Source of the DNA: Leptobrachium leishanense
Taxonomy: Eukaryota > Chordata > Amphibia > Anura > Megophryidae
Direction: 5' to 3'
Assembly: GCA_009667805.1 (NCBI GenBank)
Contig: CM019069.1
Location: 50,736,153 to 50,800,152, forward strand
Length of the DNA: 64,000 nucleotides
Translations under genes and position numbers: made by a program
The notes under the pieces: model-generated
What the model was told of the DNA's origin: nothing
What the model saw: only the letters and a program-made list of their open reading frames with translations
Databases searched by the model: none
Shown: positions 55,151 through 64,000 of the stretch, piece after piece
Layout of the letters: each line of letters begins with the position of its first letter
Position numbering within the stretch: the stretch's first letter is position 1

Positions 55151-55476
55151 ACACACTAACAGAACAATCTCCTCTCAAAAAACACGTGCTGGGGGCTGTG
55201 TGAAGCCTTATATAGTGCACTGCGGGACTTAGCTCTGTGAGCCCATGATTCGTCAAAATTTGCCCAATCAGGACTCTGAGCCGTGATTGGCATAGTCTTG
55301 CACCTGTCTTGGCTGTAGCCAATTACAAGCTTCAGGCCAGTGGAAAAGTGCATTGTGGTCCATTGTGGTGCATTGTGGGCGAACTCGAACCGAAGACGCG
55401 GAAATGTTCGGAACTCCGAACAGATCGAACCGAACAGCTCATCCCTAATCTGGAGGACCATGGTTGCTAACCCCTG

Positions 55477-56276
55477 CTTTATACTGTGTGAATAGATGGA
55501 AATAATAGGTAACATCTACTTAGCACTATCAAACATATTGTCCTATGATGCTTTCTCTTTTTTTGCTTGCAATAGTTGTCCATACAAGGTTGTGATTCTG
55601 GAAAAGATTGCTATGAAACTAAACATAGAAAAATACAAGAAAAGTGACCTGAGTTTGGATGCAAAAAAGTCAAAATAGTGTTGTTTTCAGTGCAATTTAG
55701 CACCATTGTCACATCAGTTTTCTGACACGTACATGCTGGGAAAATGACACTCTCTATACTTTTAGGGATATAACCCTAACCATAAAAGTAACCATAACCC
55801 TAAAACAAGCACAAATTCTAACCCAAACCCTAACCCTAAAAGTAATCTAAACTGTAAATTGCATTGAAAAAAACATGCAAGTGCATCATTTTTTTGTTGT
55901 AAAAAATCTTCTTCTGTTCATAGTGTCTAAATTCATGCTACTTTTTTAAAAGCTTGACATTTTGGGCGCAGCATCAAAATTAGTGGCCACGAGGTGGCAA
56001 CTTGCAAATTTTAAACCTGTCCACAATTGTACCAACTCCTAGGAAACCGGGTCTCCATTGAATGGTTGAAATTCTTCCAGATCTCAAAAGTTCAACCTCT
56101 AGGATTCTATAGTAGGTACGATCACCTCTGGTTTGCTTACTCTTGAACACAAACCTATTCGGCCCAGGGTGGATTCACACTTGCAGGAATAAGCATAGAA
56201 TGCTAATTTTTCCTTGTCAGATTTTGTCACATTTTAACATTTAACAATCTACCTGCTCCAGTCCTACTTCTACTAA
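55477..56276. other. No gene; short CCCTAA-rich patch
   Basis: AT-rich DNA. Between 55768 and 55852 the words ACCCTAAC and CCCTAAA recur several times in a degenerate way. Confidence 0.45.
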
Positions 56277-56726
56277 GGCCCATGTTAGACGAGCGCACTG
56301 ATCACGTCCGTGTTGCCACACATTTTAACGTCCGTAGTAGCATACAATTATGATCAATAGAGACCCACACACGAAGTACGTCCACACAGAAGTCCGGAAG
56401 CACAACGGACGAGGCAAAAGGACGCAGGTTAGGCAAGAACGTAAAACCGCTAGAACGGACGTGCGGAGTGCGCCACATCTGCAACGTCCGCATAGCTTTG
56501 TGTGTGAGTGATGAACAAGGTCAGACGGACTGCATTTGTGCGTCCAGCATTTTTGACGGACAAAATGGGTTTGCATTTTTATTTATTTTCCCTCCTACAT
56601 CAGTCAAAAAAAAAACGTCAGTCACAAAAATGGACCGTGTGGCCACTACCTTGTCGTCAGTCAGAAAGTACGTCTGTTGTGCACGGACGCACAATCCGCA
56701 CAGAATGCGCTCGTCTGACCCTAGCC
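56277..56726. mobile_element. Harbinger-type MITE, family H copy 5
   Basis: The right end CGCTCGTCTGACCCTAGCC is well kept; the left end GGCCCATGTTAGACGAGCGC is diverged. Flanks are TAA and TCA. The interior is the reverse of copies 1-2 (GCATTTTTGACGGACAAAAT). Confidence 0.7.
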
Positions 56727-57670
56727 TCAACAGTAAATTGTAGTTGCTGACCTTGCAGGAGTATGTAACAGCAAGCACTGGCAAACATGAGTGCAAGATG
56801 CTGATTATTCGTCTAAAGTGTTTCATAAATTCCCAGATTCCCATACATGTTGGAATGGCACTAACTTAATGGGTTGAAAACTGGAGCCCCAGATGGTGAA
56901 CGCTACAATCTTATCTTGAGTAGATGGCAATACATGCTTCACCAGGGATATCATGTACTGTAACAGTAACGTAAATACTATATTAAATAGGTAGGATTTC
57001 AATGCTGCGCGCTCGATAACAAACCTTAATAATAAAAAATGCAGTGATCCTTCATAGCATAGTTAAGAGTCATCAAACAAGAGGGAATGCACCTGTAATC
57101 ATATTCTGCACCGTTCTTTTCTCCATAGACCTCATATAATAATCATTTAACAACCTTCACTGTAAATCCTTTACTTATAGCAAAGGAAACAGCAGATAAG
57201 ATGGTAACTTGGGAATGCTAAAGCATAAAGCGAGGAGAGAATGAATCATGATATGAAGCAGATAGAAAGGTTTGGAAAAGGTTGCAGCAGCAAAGAAATG
57301 TGTATTTTAAAACTGAGCAGGGAGCGTTGTCATTATCTATTGCTGTAATATTTATATATATACCAAGAATATAGTCATGTCATAAAATTCATTTTTTTTC
57401 TAAAAACAAGGCTATTGGCACAAAGAATATATAAATGAGGTTGTTAAAAATAATCACGTCTCGTGTATATTTTGATCTTTTTTAAGTTTTTATTATGTTA
57501 TTATTTATTGAGTTATTAAGCATCCATTTATATATAACTAAATTCTTTATAGAGAAACACTTTACGAAGATACAGATGCAATATGGAGGGCTAGAGTTAT
57601 CAGCAAGCCAACTGGTAGAGAAAACTATGGTAGAGTGGAAACAATACAAGCATTTTTGAAGAGATGGAAT
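56727..57670. other. No gene recognised
   Basis: AT-rich DNA without supportable features. Confidence 0.4.
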
Positions 57671-57954
57671 CAGAGCTTAATTTGTGCGGAATCTTGGGGG
57701 TACAGGATCCAAGAACTCTGTTTTTGACTCTCTATGTTCCGGTACCTATTTGGGTGGATCTGGTACATCACATGGTATAAAACCAAAACATTTATTTCAT
57801 GCAGATTATTAGTAAGTGGGCTTTTGATTACATAGCGTGTAATTTTCAGCACCGTGTTCTGCAAGTGTTCCAGGACCTGAGCCCACCTCATCACCCCTTC
57901 GCTCTCATATATTGACTGCGTTCCGGCACCTTCTGATTTACAAATTAAGCACTG
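57671..57954. mobile_element. hAT MITE with CAGAGCTTAATTTGT ends
   Basis: CAGAGCTTAATTTGT faces ACAAATTAAGCACTG. The flanking 8-mers are GATGGAAT and GATGGCTG, matching in the first five. GTTCCGGTACC and GTTCCGGCACC lie inside. The 103-aa frame across it has no known domain. Confidence 0.6.
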
Positions 57955-59505
57955 GATGGCTGGATGAACTCTTTGTTCCAAGTGTCACACTGCTTATGGA
58001 CAGAGGAGGAGGTGGATTGCACTGCCCTCTGCACCGCAGCAGATAAATTTGGAATTTTTTTGAGGAGTGTTGAATTTAAAGAGTTAAGGGATTTTGATTT
58101 TGCAAAATAACTTAACACCAGCCTGTGGGAGCCGGTAGTCTTTCAGGAATACTGATTTGGGGACAGCAATGCTGTCTGCACCTCCACCGGGCTCAGACTG
58201 CATAACTGCTCCCCAGCATGGCTGCTCAGAGTCAGAGTGTGTGTGGGGGCATAAATGCTGGGTGTCATGCCCGAAACTAAATTTATGGCTGGATTTTGGA
58301 CAACCCAAACCCAACGCATGAACAATATTGAAACAAATTAAACCATTTTAAATTCTTGTTTGGCAAATTCGTACATATTTTGCTACTACCGCCCACTTAG
58401 ACATGATGGGATCAAATAAAGCTTAATCTTTAATTATGACTAACATGTTTATTTCCTCAATGTACACTTTACCGCTTTACCCCAAAGATGGTCACAATTT
58501 ACATAGCTTCATATTAATTTGTCAGGAAATGAACAGCCGCCTTAGTCTCACACATCTGAGCCTGCTCTCCCTCATCATTTGTTATGCAAGAACAGTTGTA
58601 AGTAATAATGTAGTCTTTAATGACTGGATGATGGACCTGCCAGACACTAGCTCCTGCCATACAATGCTTACATTTCCCTGATGGTGAGTACAGAGATGCC
58701 CATCTGGGAGTTATTACCATATCCTCGTCAATTCTGAACTAGCTTCAACATAATCCATATTTGCTGGATAATGTCTAAGGGCAGGCAGAGAACAACAGTC
58801 GTATGACAGAATGACACATTTCAATGAGCGCACATAAAGTATGCTCGGCTGGTTAAGGAATTCAGCAATGCAAATAGCAGAGATTGTCTGATGGAAAAAA
58901 GGGACATTTCTTCATTTTCAGGCATTCATATTCAGTGTTGTGGATTCCAAGCATTGCATGGGTCAAGGAATTTCTTTGAAGATGGAGCCAACACATTGTT
59001 AGCGGATAGATTTTTTTTATATATATTCATAACTTGCTCATTTTCAGTTGATTTCTTGAATGTCATCTGCTTCTGAGCATGTGTGTGTGCGCTGTCAGTG
59101 AAATGCACGTGCGTTCAATGACAAACACAAATGATTAACAATGTGACCTTGCATGCACACGTGTCTACGACAAAAATAACTGTTGGATTCCGCCTCCTTG
59201 TATATACTTTCACATTCAACAACTTCTGCTTTTACAAATGTTGTTTGCAGTTCACTTTAACGCACAAATGTTTAATCAAAATGAGTTTTGCATTTCATGG
59301 TATTGTAAATACTATTTATTTTTTTTCATTTACGTCTCTAGTTATTTGGTTTTTCTGAAGATTTCACGCACTGAATTTGGTTTGGATAAGAAAACATTTA
59401 ATTTATGTTCATTAGCGGGAGAAGACTATTCATAAAAATAAAATGTGTGCTCTAGATGTTAAGAAACGTGTGATACATCGACGCAGCATTAAATCTGAGT
59501 AGTAA
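57955..59505. other. No gene recognised
   Basis: AT-rich DNA; short frames lack any recognisable feature. Confidence 0.4.
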
Positions 59506-59975
59506 GGCACGTGTCAGAGAAGAACTCAGTGATCACGTCCGTATTGCCGCACATTTTAACGTCCATCGTAGCATAAAATTACGATCAATAGAGACCCACA
59601 CACGAAGTACGTGCGCACAGAAGTGCGGACGCACAACGCACGTGGCACCGAACGCACATTAGGCAAAAACGTCAAACCGCTAGGACAGACACACAGAGTG
59701 TACCACGTCCACGTAGCTTTGTGTGTGAGTGATGGAACATAGTCAGACGGACTGGATTTTTGACGTCCAGCATTTTTGACAGACAAAATGGTTTTTCATA
59801 TCATGTATCAATTTTTTTCATTTTACATATTAATTTTATTTCCCATCTATATCAGTCAAAAAAAGTCAGTCAAAAAAAACGGACCGTGTGGTTTCTACAG
59901 TAACATCAGTCAGAAAGTACGTCAGTTGTGCACGGACGCACAGTGTGCTCAGAATGCGTTCGTCTGACATTAGCC
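59506..59975. mobile_element. Harbinger-type MITE, family H copy 6 (TSD TAA)
   Basis: Left end GGCACGTGTCAGAG (worn), right end GCGTTCGTCTGACATTAGCC, TAA on both sides (59503-59505, 59976-59978). It shares CAATAGAGACCCACACACGA and AGTCAGAAAGTACGTC with copy 5. Confidence 0.75.
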
Positions 59976-60329
59976 TAAGATGTGTCAACAAAGTTTTTAG
60001 TAAATGAATAGTAGTGAATGGCCGGGTATGAGGAAATCAAATTATAAAAAATAACGTTCTTCTGTGACACTGACCTGAAATGGTTCAAGAATCTTTGGGA
60101 AAAGAATTGTAAAAGCCATTCATCTCATCATCCAACTGGACAACAGCCTTTCAATCTATTAAAAATCCCTATATGATGTGTGACCCTTTTGGAAACTAAA
60201 GTTAAAGTCCTCTATAGGTGGTATTTAGTGTCTACCCGTCTTATACTGGAGATGGAAAAAACACTCCCAGATACAATGTCTCATATTTGGTGGTCTTGCC
60301 CATGAATAATTCCCTTCTGGGCCCAGGCC

Positions 60330-60780
60330 CATAGAAACATAGAAAGATGTCGGCAGATAAGAACCTTTCGGCCCATCTAGTCTGCCCAATTACATGGATA
60401 CTTTACCTGGATTTATCTTTTGTTTAGGATAGCCTTATGCCTATCCCATGCTTGCTTAAATTCAATTACTGTTTTGGCCTCTACCACTTCAACTGGAAGG
60501 CTGTTCCATGTATCCACCACCCTCTCAGTAAAATAATGCTTCCTGATGTTACTTTTAAACCTTTGCCCCTCTAATCTAAGACTATGTCCTCTTGTTTTGC
60601 TACTTTGTTTCCTTTTAAATATACTCCCTTCCTCTACCTTGTGGATTCCCTTTACGTATTTAAATGTTTCTATCATATCTCCTCTGTCTCGTCTTTTTTC
60701 CCAAGCTGTACATGTTAAGATCATTAAGCCTTTCCTGGTAACTTTTCTCCTTCAAGCCGCACACCATTTTAGTAGCCCTA
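60330..60780 (-). mobile_element. CR1 LINE 3' end
   Basis: Same subfamily as the CR1 at 50010, from the TTCTATGT terminus and CGGCCCATCTAGTCTGCCC through the RT C-terminus, broken off at about 60780. Confidence 0.88.
60413..60775 (-). pseudogene. CR1 RT C-terminal fragment
   Basis: Reads EKRRDRGDMIETFKYVKG, RGHSLRLEGQRFKSNIRKHY and TWNSLPVEVVEAKTVIEF to the natural stop, nearly identical to the copy at 50101-50400. One extra base near 60700 shifts the frame of the residues before EKRRDRG. No catalytic part. Confidence 0.75.
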
Positions 60781-60784
60781 TAGC

Positions 60785-61306
60785 AATAGCGTGCTCAACC
60801 CATTTCATTAGGGTGTGCACCCATGGTAAATTCATTACACATTTATACCCGGATCATTTAGCAAAGGATGTTTGGGCATAATGAATGTTTTTGCAGTAAT
60901 ACAGTAAATATTAATATTATTTATCATTCACCAGATAAGAAACATACAAAATATCAGTCTAGGGTTGTCAAAGATGGATCTCTAACCCAACATTAGGGTA
61001 TGCCATGATACACAAGGCATACCCTGTGCTGACGCCTATGGTCAATACTGTGGCTCTAAGGTGAAGGTTTTTGATTTGGCAATGTCTCTGGACTTATATC
61101 TTCTGGGAATGGAGCCGGACGAACTCATTCGCACACAAAGTTAAATTTGTCAGATTTATAGTCTCTTGGGCTTTACTTCTAATTGCTAGATGATGGAAGA
61201 TGTGCCTAATCCCATCCAGACATGACCTTAGCACTTTACTTTCTGATTTACGGTACTTAGAAATTATTGCTACGCAAGCTTTAAGATGCATAATATTTTA
61301 TACTAT
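60785..61306. other. No gene recognised
   Basis: Nothing recognised. Confidence 0.4.
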
Positions 61307-61476
61307 CAGGGTTATTCGAGAAAGGTGAAGCTTTGGAGAAATGAAAATTCTAGGTCAAAATAGCCAAGCCAGAAAAATTCTCCCATTTATCTCACTTTCC
61401 AAATCAGATATTTTGACCTAGAATTTTCACTTCTCCAAATGTTCTCCAGAGTTTCAGCTTTCTCTGAATAACCCTG
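61307..61476. mobile_element. 170-bp foldback MITE
   Basis: CAGGGTTATTCGAGAAAGGT faces GCTTTCTCTGAATAACCCTG. GAAAATTCTAGGTCAAAATA faces TATTTTGACCTAGAATTTTC. Nearly the whole element pairs with itself. The target duplication is unclear. GGGGTTATTCAGAGAGCACC at 37684 may be a relative of the end. Confidence 0.7.
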
Positions 61477-62960
61477 TATGTGTTTTTGTGTTTTTACATA
61501 CCTATGTAGTGCAATTTGTTTTGCTCCTCTCCCCTCCGCTTTCTTTTTTCTGTATCCTTTATTTAGAAAAAATAAATAAATACAGCATTAATGAAAAATA
61601 ATGTACTTTACCTGTTTTCTGAAGTAAGCGGTTGAGTCATGTCACATATCTGAACATTTCTAAAAAATAATTATTTTCTGATCAACACCTTCAAATTGTA
61701 TTATGTTACAAAAAACAATAGCGCAATAACATAGTTCTTAAATAAATAACAAAGTGATAATGAATTAGCAGCCTGGATACTAGGCAAGCTGCCCATATTC
61801 TTCCAATTGCAGTGTGATGTCATACTGTCCTGTGTTGACGTTCACCATCTGGTTGGAATGGCCAGCATATAGTTGTTGTCCAGCGCAGTGAATGTAGTGT
61901 TAATGACTTCATCTCAGGAGGCGGCTCAGCTATAAGTAGTGTCACATAGCGCCTTGGACTTAAAAATGTCCCATGTGGCATCTTCATGACTGTGGATGCC
62001 CAGGATTCAATGTCAAAGTGAATGTATCACATCATAAACCGTGTGATGCAATGATCACAATAAATATTTCAGCCGTGGAACTATAGGAAAGCAAAATTTA
62101 CCCAAGTAAAAAAAAATCCAGCTGAATGGCTGGCTGGTGTTTGGTGCCATGGGAACTATTAAACTTTGGGACATTCTGTCTTCGAATGGCCTTTAGCTCT
62201 ACTGCTCAAGTAATACGCTGCCGATGTTTCCATTCCACCATTATTCTGACACCACACTGTTATTATTTCTCATTAAACTCTGCTAGACAGGTCAAACCTT
62301 GACACGCAGAACCCCCAGCAGCATTCTGCCCCGATTTACAGTTACTTACCAAACTGCGCTGTTATTTTGCCCTAATATAACCCCTGTTACATTCACTCTA
62401 TATCCCAATTAACCATTACTGTGAGAGATTCTTCGGGTTTTGCCATTTCAGACTGCGTGACATAAGTTGTGCTATTTAGTATTTTCACTAATACCTGTAT
62501 TATTGCCATTCACCATTACTGTAATTTTTTTAAATTACTTTTCCATATATCCATCTAAACAAATAAGAATACATACAGCGTACCCAGCTCATAACACTAG
62601 CCCTGCAATATCATAATATGTTTTAACCTAATTTTATTGACTGATACTTTTTTCTATCTTCATTCGAGAGTGAATATAAATGCGTTTCTAGAAGGATTGT
62701 TAAAAAAAAAAATATTGAGCCGAGAACATTTTAGCCCCATCCACTAAGCTAAATATGTCCATCAAGCTCTACAAAATGCAAGTTATTGCAGCAATGCATA
62801 TCCTATGGGGATGGATATCATTGTGCTTCTGTACCAAGAATCATGAGCTTCCTTTCACAAGGGATGTCTCATGAGCCATTGTTCTTGAGACAGAGGACAT
62901 GATAAACCTTATGATTGCAATCCAGCTTATGCCGCTTTTTTTCCCAAATCACACACCATA
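61477..62960. other. No gene recognised
   Basis: AT-rich DNA without supportable features. Confidence 0.4.
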
Positions 62961-62964
62961 CTCC

Positions 62965-63030
62965 TTACTGTTATTTATTTATAAAGTATTTTACCAGGAA
63001 GGATACATTGAGATTTCTCTCGTTATGGTG
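62965..63030 (-). repeat. LINE 3'-tail fragment
   Basis: TTATTTATAAAGTATTTTAC followed by CAGGAAGGATACATTGAGAT and TTCTCTCG matches the tail of the LINE at 2123 (2150-2185). Its core also matches the 33-bp unit at 40111. Confidence 0.75.
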
Positions 63031-63363
63031 ATGTTCTTTGTCTTTATATCAATTAACACATTCTGTAACACTTTCATTCTGTATAACTTTGTGTCTTAAG
63101 CGTTATAATGCATACAGGACTGTGTTAAAAAATTGTACTATTAAATAAATACTTCCATAATAATGTTGATGTCACAATAATAATTAAATAATTACCTGAG
63201 ATTTGTTTTGAGAGGCAAAAATGGTAACTCCTTACCAAAATCCAACATGACACCATGGTCAAGTGTATCATTTGAGCCTATACCACAGAGTATTTAGGAG
63301 ATGCAGAACCTTTAAAACAACTAATATCATATTTCACTATTTAGAATATTATGTTTCGGCTCA

Positions 63364-64000
63364 GGGCCCTATTCCTCAGTGTGCGCTAACATGGGTACAA
63401 TAACGGGGAAAAGCTGCAGGTTTTCCCGTAGTGTCTCCATTTTATAGCAATATTCAGAGCAGGCGCTACCTTGGCACCTTACCCTGGAACGCAGTGCTAG
63501 CTGCTGAGATGCTCGTGGTATTGCTTTCGAGCCACCGCATGTATCATCTCATAGAGTTCATAGGACTTCATGGAGGTCTGCGCTTCGGGGTTGTGAGCTC
63601 TACGCAATCTCGCTCTTGCAAGATCGCGTAGCACCGCAGAGTGATCACAGAGGGAGACTGGGAACTATTTGTCTCACTCTGCTCCCAGCAACAAGAAGTG
63701 ACGAATCGGACCACCGTTATCGCCGCGGGATGAGAGGTGAGTATTAGATTTATTGGGGGGGTTTGTAGGGGGTGTTAAATGAATTTGCAGGTACAGAATC
63801 ATTTAGCATCAGTTATTAGGAGTAGCTAAAATTTTGCCTTGTGTGTCCCTGCGGTAATTAGCGCTAGCACTTTGTAATACCTTATTTATCGACTGCTAAT
63901 TTATGTTAATGTTAATTGGCTCCCCATGTTAAGTGTCGGATGCACAAAGTACAGTAAGCTCAGGGAAGCTAGTGCAAAAACCGATGCGCTAAGTTAGGTA
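63364..64000. mobile_element. Foldback MITE, family A copy 5, cut by window end
   Basis: It starts GGGCCCTATTCCTCAGTG, carries an ACGGGGAAAAGCTGCAGG arm facing CTGCAGGTTTTCCCGT-type sequence, and has the conserved CTCCCCATGTTAAGTGTCGG block near 63921. The right end lies beyond the window, so the target duplication cannot be checked. Confidence 0.65.

Larger units (their letters stand above)
47095..55447 (-). mobile_element. Large hAT transposon with transposase (TSD ATCTGGAG)
   Basis: The ends TAGTGATGAGC and, inverted, TAGGGATGAGC are joined to GTTCGG/CCGAAC-rich subterminal DNA. ATCTGGAG is repeated exactly on both sides (47087-47094, 55448-55455). On the minus strand the order is: right end, two tandem arrays (55150-54245), a first coding block (54140-53546), an inverted copy of part of that block, a CR1 insertion (53308-50010), then the BED finger and transposase (49947-47385), then the left end. 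Without the CR1 it would be about 5.05 kb. Confidence 0.9.
46980..55476. mobile_element. Family C hAT MITE split by the large hAT transposon
   Basis: The left part TAGGGGTCAGTAAACTTGG and the right part ATGGTTGCTAACCCCTG form inverted ends; CTACACCTCCCATGATGCTC is a family C word. Flanking 8-mers CTGTATAT and CTTTATAC match at 6 of 8. The ATCTGGAG duplication of the large transposon falls in this MITE, so the MITE came first. Confidence 0.7.

Noticed and set aside
1..64000. tRNA, rRNA or snRNA genes
   Set aside because: I looked for tRNA B-box and common snRNA motifs and saw no convincing match; a covariance-model scan would be decisive.

Overview
This is a repeat-rich stretch of a vertebrate nuclear genome, most likely an anuran amphibian. 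No host protein-coding exon and no RNA gene could be supported. The call rests on the repeat types: L2 copies whose 3' end reads TGTACAGCGCTGCGGAATAT, CR1 copies ending in short 8-bp repeats, several hAT families, TWA-flanked Harbinger-type MITEs, and Tc1 fragments. The species is not determined. Most coding potential belongs to broken transposons; the rest looks like intergenic or intronic DNA.

Layout. 0.8-10 kb holds foldback MITEs and a three-level nest: a small MITE split by a LINE, which is split by a 0.94-kb solo-LTR-like element. 10-16 kb holds a mariner-like MITE with a second MITE inside it, and a degenerate GT-rich minisatellite split by CR1 and L2 pieces. 18-29 kb has LTR-like elements, a CR1 3' half, a Tc1 remnant and a 1.2-kb element with ~90-bp inverted ends. 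31.06-33.10 kb is a long 5'-truncated L2 with one nonsense codon in its reverse transcriptase. 38.14-40.65 kb is a hAT element containing another hAT element, each with a perfect 8-bp target duplication. 47.095-55.447 kb is the largest unit: an 8.35-kb hAT transposon with perfect 8-bp duplications (ATCTGGAG), a nearly readable transposase with BED finger, tandem arrays at its 5' side, an inverted duplicate of its first coding block, and a 3.3-kb CR1 inserted in its middle. The remainder has Harbinger MITEs, a hAT MITE, a CR1 tail, a foldback element, and a further foldback MITE cut by the window end.

The genes do not form a pathway. They are replication modules: endonuclease, reverse transcriptase and esterase of LINEs, and DDE or hAT transposases. 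The short MITEs carry only ends that such enzymes could recognise.

The observations most worth following are: a MITE family with 3-bp target duplications that do not fit the TWA rule and a conserved internal hairpin; a 33-bp minisatellite whose unit resembles a LINE 3' tail; a LINE with a duplicated RT C-terminal block fused in frame ahead of its RT core; and scattered stem-loop plus GAAACG modules that resemble hammerhead ribozyme cores.
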